A DNA stretch of 19,873 nt, taken from NCBI GenBank assembly GCA_013054445.1, contig JAAMPI010001100.1, positions 1 to 19,873 of the forward strand, written 5' to 3'. Position numbers and translations under genes: made by a program. The DNA comes from Cudoniella acicularis (Eukaryota; Ascomycota; Leotiomycetes; Helotiales; Helotiaceae). The notes beneath the pieces were generated by a model. That model was not told the origin of the DNA, did no database searches, and saw only the letters and a program-made list of their open reading frames with translations. Position 1 is the first letter of the stretch. Every line of letters begins with the position of its first letter. Positions 8,103 through 16,825 of this stretch are shown here, in pieces.

Positions 8103-8655
8103 CTAGTAGCCCGAAGCCCCTACTCTAGTCCTAGCCCTAGCCCTAGCCCCGGCCCCGGCCCCGGCCTTACCTGCTAAAGGTACGGCATCTGCTAGCCTAC
8201 TATCAGCCACCCGAGACATACTAGTAGTGCTCTTACCCGAGCTAGATACTAGCGGAGCCTTGTTTTTATTGTTTTTCTAATACTACCTCCTTATCTACTC
8301 TATAGCCTTATCGTATTTGATTATCGGCTTAGCCTAGTCGGGTATCCTTACCCTTACTTGCACTTTAAAAGCTTCGTCGATCTCTTTCCCTACCTATAGA
8401 GTCTCCTAGTTCTTCGTAGGGTTGGTTTTAGTAATATTATTAAAGATAATAAATCGTTGTTTCTAGTAGTTCTATAATAAGAATCGTAAAAGATAAGTAG
8501 GGTACTTTCCTTACTAAAAAGACGCCCTATTCGTCGTCGTCCGTCTACTTCCGCTCTCTAGTAGCTCGAAAGAGTGCCTCTCGGACAATAGTAGTAGATA
8601 AACGCTTAGTGTCTATATTAATATCCGAGGTGGCTTTCGCGCTATTTCCTACCAT
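8103..8655 (-). pseudogene. Unrecognised gene with nine in-frame TAG codons, RIP-mutated
   Basis: The start is an ATG at 8655-8653 in context AAAAATGG. Exon 1 (8655-8515) reads MVGNSAKATSDINIDTKRLS then IVREALFRATRERK-stop-TDDDE. A 43-bp intron at 8514-8472 (GTAAGG..TTATAG) keeps the frame into RFIIFNNITKTNPTKN and GKEIDEAFKVQVRVRIPD. A Ser-rich stretch and the alternating tail AGAGAGARARARTR follow, reaching TAG 8105-8103. That is about 170 codons. Internal stops: two in exon 1 and seven in exon 2, all TAG, as expected from CAG or TGG under CpA-to-TpA mutation. Apart from stops the frame is intact. I do not recognise the family. The basic Ala/Gly/Arg tail comes from a CTAGCC/CCGGCC tandem repeat. 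Confidence 0.5.
8125..8167. repeat. Six-base tandem repeat, CTAGCC grading into CCGGCC
   Basis: About seven hexamers: CTAGTC, CTAGCC x3, CCGGCC x3. On the minus strand they encode alternating Ala-Arg and Ala-Gly within the gene at 8103-8655. The switch between CTAGCC and CCGGCC units involves C-to-T and G-to-A differences, so the array may once have been uniform CCGGCC. Confidence 0.65.
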
Positions 8656-9176
8656 TTTTAATATCTTTCGATATGGTTTCTAACAATCTCCGCTAGCGCA
8701 CATATGACTATAGAAAACCCTCTCGCTTAACGCGTATAGCGTGCGTGGTATACGTAGCGCGCCCGTCGCGAATATCTACTACGAGTCTATTACGCGCGAC
8801 ACTAACGTGAGTAATAATGTCGAGATAAGCGTATAAGTACTACCTCCCTCTTTCTTTATATTTTTATTAAGATTTCTAGGCGTAAGAAGTTATTTAGTCG
8901 TAGCTAAGTTTAAATTCGAAATAGAATACCGTATTATTCCTCGAGCCTCTTATCACTAATATCAAATTAAACTCTTTAACAACTTAAAATGGCTAAATAT
9001 AAGGAAGTTGACTGGCTTCTTTAGGGTATAGAGGCTAGTATATACGTGTGCGAACTAAACTAGCAACGGAGTATAGGCTGCGGTCACTATCATAATGATT
9101 AAGGAATTTAGATTTAAGAGCTTTAGAGTATCAGATATCTATTAGATCTGTTTAAGACCTACTAACTCAAGCCTTA
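8656..9176. other. TpA-rich spacer between two minus-strand pseudogenes
   Basis: The left end is the upstream region of the gene at 8103-8655. The right end lies beyond the HD-domain gene's 3' end. It is rich in TpA with CpG clusters (for example about 8690-8800) and has no long frame. I see no gene. Confidence 0.4.
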
Positions 9177-10045
9177 CTATAATACTCTACCTTTTAAGCT
9201 AAAGACTTCTCTTCCGGAGGTTCCTCCGTCGAGTACCTAAAACTCCTCGCGTTCCCTTAGTAGCTTAGCTGCCCACTCCTTCACTTTAGGGAGTTTAATC
9301 CTGCTTGTAACCTAGCTAAAATCCCCTAAATCTAACTTGTGCTTATAGGCGCGCTCGTATTCCACTATCTATAGAACCAACTCAATCTTATTCACATCCT
9401 GTACAAACTTGCTTTCTAGAGTCTCGCCGTCCTCATATTCGCGCCAGATATCATAGATTTCCTCGCCCGTGATCCCACTATTGACTTTTCCAAGCAAGCT
9501 GCTCGTGAAGTAATCTATAGTTGTTTCTTCTCGTCGGCTCTTCTCATGCTTTATAACTCTATCCATCGGTGTGATATCTCCGACGAGCGCCTCAGCTATA
9601 TCGTGTACGAGGGACATCTTCGTGTAGTGTGGGATATTGATTTTCGAGGATAGAGATTGAGGTGCGAACATAGTAATAAGCGACATGCGATACATATGGT
9701 CGGAGATCGACTCGCCGCTACGAAGTTATCAGTTTTGAAGAAGATGGAAGATCGAGAAGGACTTACTGAGGAATGCGACGTCGTCGCCAGCCTTCGCGCT
9801 TGGTTGTCTTGAGGCGCTCGAGCATGTAGAAGAAGGGGGCGGGCGAGGAAGAACCTGAGACTGGAGTATCTCCTGGGAGCTTTGCTACAACTCCTTCGAG
9901 AGTCCATGGTGCTCTTGCGCCGGAGGACGTGAAATACCTGGTTCTGTAGTGGGTGAAGTTTGAATATCAACCACTGGCGGAGCATCTTTAAGAATGAGGG
10001 GTTATGAGACTTACCACCATTGCTGCTTTCTTCATTTATGGCCAT
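9177..10045 (-). pseudogene. HD-domain 5'-nucleotidase, HDDC2/YGK1-like, pseudogene
   Basis: ATG at 10045-10043 starts MAINEESSNG; a GTAAGT..TTAAAG segment of only 29 bp follows and would need splicing or deletion to reach APPVVDIQTSPTTEPG. A base shift near 9905-9915 leads to PWTLEGVVAKLPGDTPVSGS and FFYMLERLKTTKREGW. An intron at 9766-9718 (GTAAGT, CTGAT, GTAG; 49 bp) joins to GESISDHMYRMSLITMFAP. The metal-binding KMSLVHDIAEALVGDITPMD keeps the His-Asp pair. The C-terminal half has TAG at 9369, 9312 and 9237 where relatives have Gln or Trp, followed by EWAAKLLREREEF. Intact family members are small cytosolic phosphohydrolases acting on deoxynucleoside 5'-monophosphates. The HD assignment is firm; exon 1 details are tentative. 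Confidence 0.85.
9718..9766 (-). other. Intron in HD-domain pseudogene, 49 bp
   Basis: On the minus strand the donor is GTAAGT, with an AACTGATAAC branch region and CGTAG acceptor. Splicing completes a His codon and joins the KREGW exon to GESISDHMYR, matching the family order. Confidence 0.75.
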
Positions 10046-10204
10046 CTTGATACTCGCCAGATAATACCCGATACTTTGGGCGTTGATTTCCAAAATTTGG
10101 TTCGGGCTTTTTGTGATGTTTTGATGAAGCCGAGGCATTGGTATCAAAAACTAGCTCCTAAGAATTCAGGCATAAAATTGACCAGCACGTGATTATCAGA
10201 ATAA

Positions 10205-10861
10205 CCCAATTTCGAAAGTTCTCTGTTCACTATTCTTTCCGAAGATCTTGCGTCATCCACAACTGAAAGACTACATAGTACCCTGAAAGTCCCGCAGGAA
10301 GTCAGAACTTGCCTTCTGGACCATAACCTACCCCCACAGGTGATCTGGCCCAATGTTTGTACGAGTTCTAACCGAGTCAAGGAACATCTGTCACTTCCAC
10401 AGGCAAGCACCACAAACATCACGACAACATTCACGAGATTCCTGCACAACCCTTCGTTACAAGGCAGACTGCGCACTCATCAGTAATAGGAACCTGGTAT
10501 CGTTCAATACAATCGCCACCATTACATAGCACAATTCGCCGTACCTTTTCACCATTGACCGAGAAGCCTCAACCGACAAAAAGTTCAAACAAATGACAAC
10601 GACCAACTCCCTGATCTCGCCACACAACACAACACGAAGAAGAAGTGCTCCACGTCGCAACACCAGGCTAAGAAGAACTCGAATATATGATCAATTTGGA
10701 GATTGCCGATAGTTAAGAAGACGGAAACCGGAAGACTTGAGGTCCCAAATGTCTTGTGGCAGTCTTGCCGCACTGTCACGTGATCAAGAACTGACAAGCC
10801 AAGGTGGGCATTGAGGAAGCCAATCGCTGACCTGCTAGATGTTGATTATTCGTGTCTATAA
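10205..10861 (+). pseudogene. Possible decayed gene, unrecognised, with TGA-type stops
   Basis: A single + frame gives protein-like sequence with few interruptions: ESSLFTILSEDLASSTTERL, KVPQEVRTCLLDHNLPPQV, then after TAA-TAG (10484-10489) DNDQLPDLATQHNTKKKCS, LPIVKKTETGRLEVPNVLWQ and TDKPRWALRKPIADLLDVDY, ending TAA 10859-10861. Further stops are TGA at 10556, 10688 and 10781. No start ATG was found; it lies head to head with the HD-domain gene about 160 bp away. I recognise no domain. Third-position C/G preference supports coding history, but this could be a chance frame. The TGA stops would fit CGA decay at CpG rather than the CpA pattern of the neighbours. Confidence 0.3.
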
Positions 10862-10985
10862 GCATTGAGTAATTGCATTGATACTTATCAAATTATTTTT
10901 TGCTTAAATTGATAGTGCACGTAGATAGCTCGTGGACCCCTTCGTATCGGGAGGTACTTCTCAACACAACTTTAAAGAACGTCCA

Positions 10986-11285
10986 TCATCCAACGGCGTG
11001 AGAAGCTACTATAACGCCCAGAAAGGCACTCGGGATCTCATATGGTGCTGGAACTCCGAATGCGAGAGCTAAAGCATATGTCAAATTAATACCCATCCTC
11101 TGTCGTATCTCAAGTTTCTTCACGATCTTACCAGCCATATTCTGGGAGCGCATGATTTTGTACACCACCAATGAGAGCAAGACACCTTCGACGCTCGATT
11201 GCACCAACTTAACCCTCCAGGTACATATGCTCCGATTCAGTAATGGCGAATGCTCCGGCTGGGCCGTTCCTGCTAACCGTGTGCC
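10986..11285 (-). pseudogene. C-terminal fragment of a putative membrane protein
   Basis: The minus-strand frame is open from 11285 (after TAG 11288-11286) to TGA 10988-10986: TAQPEHSPLLNRS, VQSSVEGVLLSLVVYKIMRS, then GINLTYALALAFGVPAPYEI and PSAFLGVIVASHAVG. Two hydrophobic stretches separated by a basic loop (KIVKKLEIRQRM) suggest a two-pass membrane segment at the end of a longer protein. No ATG lies in a convincing position, so the N-terminal part may be missing or in unrecognised exons. Family unknown. It might be the surviving last exon of a transporter-like gene. Confidence 0.4.
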
Positions 11286-11288
11286 CTA

Positions 11289-11855
11289 ACTCGCTTGAGG
11301 AAACCTTACCCGACGTGCGGGATCGCCTTTCACAACACAACATCCAGAAACGCCTTTCCCCCAAACTCTGAAAGCTGGGGATAAGTTTGGGTCATCACAA
11401 GGAATCAGACAGGACTGAAGTTCAGTGTTTGACTGCTGTAGGTAGGGCACAAGATTTTGTGGGAACGTAAAACCACCGATTACACTAGAGGTGGTATCCG
11501 GTGGTTGCGAATGCCAAAACGGGCCGGGTCATCGCGGGCACGTTCCGAATGGACGAAACCACCCTGACTATTGGCGATCCAGTGCATGCAAGCTAAAAGT
11601 CGCGAGAACTGCAGACTCCCTGTCAAAATGGCGTTGTGGTCGAACTAAAAATCGCGGACCTCTTCGGTAACCTCGATCTGCGGCCACCTCCTCAGTAATC
11701 TCGATCTGCGGCCACTCCCTGCCAGAAAGGCCTCGTGCTTGAAAGGCGTTCTGAAGTCGCAGAGATTGCATGTAGACGCCCTACATGTAAAATAAAGGTT
11801 CTTCTTTGTCAGTCAGTCGTCGCCCCGTTTTGCTATAGATTGCGAACCGCTCGAG
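11289..11855. other. Spacer with several hairpins and a duplicated 27-bp block
   Basis: No gene is recognised. Inverted repeats: CCCAAACT 11360-11367 with AGTTTGGG 11384-11391; AACCACCG 11471-11478 with CGGTGGTT 11499-11506; and CATGTAG 11769-11775 with CTACATG 11781-11787. A tandem duplication, GTAACCTCGATCTGCGGCCA then GTAATCTCGATCTGCGGCCA, lies at about 11666-11714; the copies differ by one C/T. A minus-strand frame covering 11568-11771 shows no resemblance and is not called. Confidence 0.5.
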
Positions 11856-12113
11856 ATGCTTTCCCCTATTACACCGCCGCCGACTCCCATCCTCGAAGGT
11901 GCTAGGCATTTGGTTGTCGATTACGAGCCAATACTTACAGTTAATACACCGCCGCAGTCTCTAGTTCTCCAAATTACTGACCGAGAGAGCTATATATTGG
12001 TCACAAATGAGGTTGAGGTCGTATATAAGGCCGCGGCCGCACATGAGGTTAGGGTCAAATATAAGGCCAAGGTCACGCATAAGGCTGAGCAGGTAAGAGG
12101 CTACCTAGGCTAA
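11856..12113 (+). CDS. Small hypothetical protein with internal repeat, doubtful
   Basis: ATG at 11856 opens 85 codons to TAA 12111-12113. The protein begins MLSPITPPPTPILEGARHLV and ends with a Lys/Val/Ala-rich region (YKAAAAHEVRVKYKAKVTHK). That region comes from an imperfect 36-39-bp tandem repeat at about 12006-12085 (GAGGTT..GTC..TATAAGGCC). It lacks in-frame damage, in contrast to the gene starting at 12217. No domain, signal peptide or membrane segment is visible. It may be a real small gene, the leader of a lost longer gene, or a chance frame. Confidence 0.25.
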   Translation: MLSPITPPPTPILEGARHLVVDYEPILTVNTPPQSLVLQITDRESYILVTNEVEVVYKAAAAHEVRVKYKAKVTHKAEQVRGYLG

Positions 12114-12216
12114 GCCCCGGACTCACTATTACTAACAGAAATATAAGCGAACCCTTCTTAACATCAGTCAGCTTTTCTACACACGTCTAAGCAACAATCT
12201 ATAAAAGCTTTTCTAT

Positions 12217-13251
12217 ATGAGAACAGACGAAATTAAGGTAGAAGATTCCGACTAGGGCAAAATAGCGTCAACACTAGGAATATACGTTCTTAGGAAAAGA
12301 CTCGACGGGTATTACGAAGTTATCGTTAATAAATCGTATATTCCGTAGCTTCTCGGTCACAATTTCCTGTTCCTCGACAAGGCTAAATTTGAATTCCTGT
12401 TCGGTTACGATCTAACGTAACTAACGAAGATAGAAGTAGATATATATAGTATATAGGGGGCGAGAAGAAGATCTTATGTCCGCTTCCTCGAAAACGCCTT
12501 TAAGGCGATTTAGTCTCGACGTAGTAAGGGACTCAAATTATGCCTTCGCTTAATCGCCCTACTATCCCTAGAAACAGCACTTGAATAGGCTATCTTAAGT
12601 AACGATATACTAGTAATCCTATTACTTATTTCGTTTATAAGTCATAATACTAACCGTTATTAGGAATCTAGTCTTCTAGTTCGGGAGAAATTTCCCTTAT
12701 GTCTTATATTACTCGCTCTAAGTTTACTCGAAGACTATAATAGCCCCTCGGCTATCTAACTCCTCGAGAAAAACTAAGATAAAGTGTTACGAGCCTTTCG
12801 GAAAGATTTTATAGATCTTTTTAAGACCGTATCTATAAAATACTAAAATCGTAAAGTAGAAACTCATTTTATTAGACTTATACGACGCGTGTTTATATTT
12901 GCTAGCGGCCTCGAAGATATCTATTAACTTAAATTTGACTACGAGGGTACGGTAATTAATAATCTTAATAAACTCGGTTCTCTTATTAGTATTACGGGTT
13001 CGAGTTGCTTTAGGAATTTCGACTTATAAGCGATACTTAGCGCTCTTTATAAGTCTAAAGCTATTACTAATAAATATATTAATACCTTAGATATAGCTAA
13101 ATCTATAATATATTTTATTATTTTATGTTATAGAGCACTCAGGAGAAGTCAAGTAAACAGTGCTCTATTCCTTAGAATAATCGACGAAGAAGAGAAGAAG
13201 GGGAAGGGAGAAGCTGCCACATATTTAACCTCTGCCCGAAACCTCGCTTAG
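12217..13251 (+). pseudogene. Unrecognised 344-codon gene with 12 in-frame stops, RIP-mutated
   Basis: From ATG 12217 to TAG 13249-13251 one frame runs without frameshift: MRTDEIKVEDSD-stop-GK, then YEVIVNKSYIP, LLGHNFLFLDKAKFEFLFGY, LKLCLRLIALLSLETALE, FRKDFIDLFKTVSIKY, RVFIFASGLEDIY and NNLNKLGSLISITGSSCFRN. The last residues are charged (IIDEEEKKGKGEA). Internal stops are six TAG and six TAA, with no TGA, each convertible from CAG, CAA or TGG. Predicted content is largely helical and Leu-rich, with no clear signal peptide. I do not recognise the family. Strict frame retention and stop type show that it was a real gene hit by RIP. No intron is needed; whether exons lie upstream is unknown. 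Confidence 0.6.
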
Positions 13252-13261
13252 GCCTAGCGCC

Positions 13262-13286
13262 GTCACGTGTAGAACAGGTCACGTGA
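13262..13286. promoter_or_regulatory. Paired CACGTG palindromes
   Basis: GTCACGTGT (13262-13270) and GTCACGTGA (13278-13286) lie 16 bp apart. CACGTG is the core E-box of fungal bHLH factors. They lie just past the stop of the gene at 12217-13251 and no downstream start is near, so function is unsupported. Confidence 0.3.
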
Positions 13287-13319
13287 ACCAACTCCGTGAC
13301 AATACAGGCTAGCAGCGAA

Positions 13320-13700
13320 CAATTATTATAGATAATAATCTATAATATAATATAAATTTATTTTTATAAGATCTAATTTAGAATTCTTAAGAGTCTATTT
13401 AAGCTCTCTAGAAATAATTATTAAAACTTAATAAAATTAATATAATAAGGTTTTAAGCTAAAATCTAACCTAATTAGTTAAGTTCTAAGGATATTAAAGA
13501 TATAAGTAAGTATAGGTGCTACTTAGGGACTACTCAGGGACTACTCAGGATACTTAGGCGGCTTGGGTGAGCTAAGTGAGCCGAGGGTGAGCCGAGGGTG
13601 ATTAGCGCCTGAGTAGAAGCGGGTAGGCTTACTAACCGACCTTAGAACGAAGATAGTGAGATTAGAGTTTAACTACTACAGTAATATTCTCTGGCTTTCT
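13320..13700. repeat. AT-rich repeat block with short tandem and inverted repeats
   Basis: The block starts with nearly pure A/T (13320-13500, dominated by TATAAT-like words). It then holds tandem 11-bp units ACTTAGGGACT, ACTCAGGGACT, ACTCAGGAT at 13520-13550 and GTGAGCCGAGG twice at 13576-13600. CTACTCAGG (13541-13549) recurs inverted as CCTGAGTAG at 13608-13616. This looks like a degraded repetitive element. No coding frame remains. Confidence 0.55.
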
Positions 13701-14950
13701 GTTCAACTATATCTTTATCCAATTTTACCTATTTTAAGCAGTTTTGTCCTACACTTAACAAAACCCTCACCCACTTAGACATTAAAATTTAAACCAGCCC
13801 TTCCCTCAGTTCAAAAAGTCAGTTGCTTCTCATGTATCCCACTCTTCTGTTAAACGTCGTTATTGAACAATTTATTTTACAGGATTTGATTTATATTAAG
13901 CTAAATTAAAAGAATAGGGGTACCTTAAACAAAAGGCTTTTAAATTAATAGTAGGTATTCAAATTAGAGCAAAATGTAACCCAGTTCTCTCCTTAAATTC
14001 CGAAGGTGTATTGATTAGATATAGCAAATACGAAGGCTCTATACAGTACCTTCTTCGAGGATTCAGCTGCTGACAGATTATGAAGACCATCAAGCCCTTT
14101 CCTACGGGTGTGAAGATACTATATTTTAAGCAAAAACCTGGCTACTTCCCTTACCCTAAGATATACTCGAGAACAGACTTACATACTATAATTCCTGACT
14201 TACTTGGCCCTACAGCTCCGGTTTCTCATCACTGTCTGTTCAGAGAGAATTATTTGAGAACAATGACCAACAAGATAACAATAGAAGCACTCTTCTGCAT
14301 CAGGATATATCAAAATATTATCCAGTGATTGTTTATACATCAAGTATGTTGAGAAATATCTGTTTACTAGTTCCTTAATATAAATCTTAACAAGTTTTCT
14401 AAACAACTAAGAGTGTTCGGGCTTCTTTTGCTAGGTATTATTCCTTTAATCTAGGTACAATGATAGGCCTTTCCTCCTAGTTCTTTGTTTATTTTAATCA
14501 TTTGTAAGTTTTATACCCAAGAACAAAATCTATCTTACAAAGGTAGTTTTCTGTTTGAGTAGAACAACATAAAAAGGCTCTTTGGAATGCTAGGACGTCC
14601 TTATGCCTTCTTTCAGCCTTCGCGAGGCTTAGAGTGTTTCTTATACAAAGGATTTCTAGTCGCATCATGAACAGAAACAATTGAAGTGAAAGCCGACATT
14701 TGCATACGGGGGTGTTGGGGGTGAGTAGTATAGTGGATGGGCCAGACACAGCTTGCCCCCGACACCTCCGAAAGTAAAATCCCAAGCATAAATAGCTGGC
14801 TTATGTCCCATATCTTGTCAGTATCAACTTCCAAATCGCAGTTTTCTATCTATCCTTTAAGCTATCCCAACCCGATATTCTGTTTAAATAAGTTCATAAC
14901 CCAACTATGGATCACGACTATACACATCCAGAACTTCATTATGGGGTCTT
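13701..14950. other. AT-rich spacer, no supported gene
   Basis: Open frames on both strands (for example 14080-14328 + and 14498-14785 -) have no domain or splice support. The right end is the upstream region of the APH-like gene. Near 14701-14735 there is a GT-rich tract (GGGGGTGTTGGGGGTGAG). Confidence 0.45.
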
Positions 14951-16146
14951 ATGTTTGCACCAGACGGCGTAGTATCTGAAGAAGATCAAGCAAGGTTTGA
15001 AAATGAAAACTATATATGGCCCGGGTATGCAGAAAAGGAACCCGAGGAAATCAAGTTATGCAGGTCCTGCGGCTGGAATGCGTACCTCCAAGGGACTAGT
15101 TCATACGTATCTAGGATCAGAATTCTCCATGCGCGTGATAATATAGCGCTATGGGAAATGGGATCTCGCTGGCTAATTCGGGCCCAGCCAAACAATAAGT
15201 CACTGGGCAACGATTACATGACCTATCAATTCCTATGCAAACAAGGCGTCAATATCCCACTGGTAAAGCATATGCAGAGATTGAGCGAACCAACCGATGA
15301 GATACAGTTCACGTTGACGTCTCGAGCCCAAGGCGTGACCCTAGATTCTATTTGGACGATTTTATCTCCAGAAGAGAAGTCTAACTACAGGGGTCAGATG
15401 GCAAACGCCCTTAAACTCCTACGGCAGTTCACATCAAAGGGTGTCCAAAAGGTTGATGGCAGTCCACTTGATGACACGTTGGTTGGCTTGTGTGTCCGAC
15501 GTCAGCCACCGACCTGTAAGAAAATAGGGTATACAACAAACGAGTGGTTCGAAAATATAGCAGCCGAACTCCGATGTGGACTATCTAGGCTTCACAAGAC
15601 GAAAGACGCAACGATTATCGAACAGAAGCTTCAAGAACTAAAGATAACTTTCCAAAAGCAGAGCCATATGTTCTTACCCACGCAGATCTAAACCTTACTA
15701 ATATTATAGTAAAGGATGGCAAGATCGAGGTTATTATAGACTGGGAAATGGCAAGATACTATCCATAGTGGGCAGAGCGATGGCTAAGTCTAGGAGGTGA
15801 CTATCAAACCGAAGAATTTTTCCAGCCCTTTTGGGAAGACCTCTATCCAGAAATAGATACAAAAACCTTTCGAGAACAGGTTTCGAAAAAGTTGGGACCC
15901 GTTCGACAGGCTTGGGGGCACTGCCCAAGAGAACACCCAAACATAGACACGAAGTGGCTAAGGCCCGGCTTTTGTAAATGTAAGCCTTATTCGGGATGGA
16001 TAAAGTGGAATCATATAGGAAATCAGCTTGAGCATAAGATAAGCGATATTGATCCATATGACGGGCCGGAAAATCTCTCAAAAGAAGAAGAGATTAGATA
16101 TCGTAACACAAGTAAGTACTCCTGTATGAACAAGGATTTTATATAA
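14951..16146 (+). pseudogene. Fungal APH-like (aminoglycoside phosphotransferase fold) kinase, one frameshift and one stop
   Basis: Starting at ATG 14951, MFAPDGVVSEEDQARFENEN leads into RFENENYIWPGYAEKEPEEI, RWLIRAQPNNKSLGNDYMTY and LTSRAQGVTLDSIWTILSPE (APH lid-to-core region). The frame runs out at TAA 15689-15691. About 40 bases earlier (near 15650, ACTTTCC) another frame takes over: FPKAEPYVLTHADLNLTNII, with catalytic HxDxxxxN, then IEVIIDWEMARYYP with the metal-binding Asp. TAG at 15766 interrupts, then the frame is open to TAA 16144-16146. The length (about 398 codons) is normal for fungal APH-fold proteins, which are protein-kinase-like enzymes of mostly unknown small-molecule substrate. 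One missing base and one stop are the only lesions, so this is a young pseudogene. A sequencing error at the frameshift would still leave the TAG. Confidence 0.85.
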
Positions 16147-16825
16147 AACTAATATATTAAATAGTCATAGACCTGTTCTAGGGACAGTAGCAGCAAGTTA
16201 TATTATTTGCAGCTAGGTTAGGGTAGAAGAAACATATTGTTTTTTGCAGTGCAACCAACGCACCCGTGCAATAGCTGCATGCAAACGAGAAAGCGCAAGG
16301 CTAACCATAAGAGCGATTGTCTACCTCTGAATGCCCTCAGAATCCTCCCTTACCCCTCCCTCGCAGCCATGAATTTGGTCTTCCTGGGGAAACCATACCC
16401 CCCTACCGCCCAATTCGCATGCGCACTCCTCTCTTCCCCATAGGGTGCGCTTCTACTGGGGATTTACGAATAGCTTCATTTTCAAAAGGCGAGTCAGGTA
16501 ACCAACCCCCCTTTCCCCTACCACATTATCAGGTCGTATTGCCCTTAATCCTGCTCTATAGTATTACGTCGTTCCTTGATTACATATTTGTATGATCGAT
16601 TCAAATCCATAAAGAGGAAAATCTAAGAGATTATACAATTCTCTAGGTAAATCTTAGTCACTACTATAGTATAGACTATTATTAATCTCTCTTTGAATAG
16701 AATTTCCCAATTAGGTTAATCTTTAAAGATCTAACATTATTAACTTAGACTTTATATATATATAAAATAAAAAATAAACTAAATAAATAACTCTTATTAT
16801 TTTAAAAGCTAACGCGCTTTAAAGA
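16147..16825. other. Spacer, pyrimidine-rich then AT-rich, no gene
   Basis: The stretch 16320-16560 is C/T-rich and gives Pro-rich chance frames. The stretch 16610-16800 is strongly AT-rich with TATATATATATAAAATAAAA near 16752. No supported gene was seen. Confidence 0.45.

Noticed and set aside
8125..8167. Telomere-like repeat
   Set aside because: The unit is CTAGCC grading to CCGGCC, not CCCTAA, and it lies in a coding frame of a decayed gene.
7200..9200. LTR retrotransposon as cause of the TpA-rich region
   Set aside because: No reverse transcriptase, integrase, paired LTRs or primer-binding site could be read, even allowing for RIP stops; host-type genes with introns explain the frames better.
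14080..14785. Overlapping frames on both strands before the APH-like gene
   Set aside because: No domain resemblance, and neither strand shows coding periodicity by eye.
15010..16081. Minus-strand frames within the APH-like locus
   Set aside because: Antisense shadows of a well-supported + strand kinase-fold sequence.
16237..16595. Proline-rich overlapping frames
   Set aside because: Explained by a pyrimidine-rich tract; no start context or motif.
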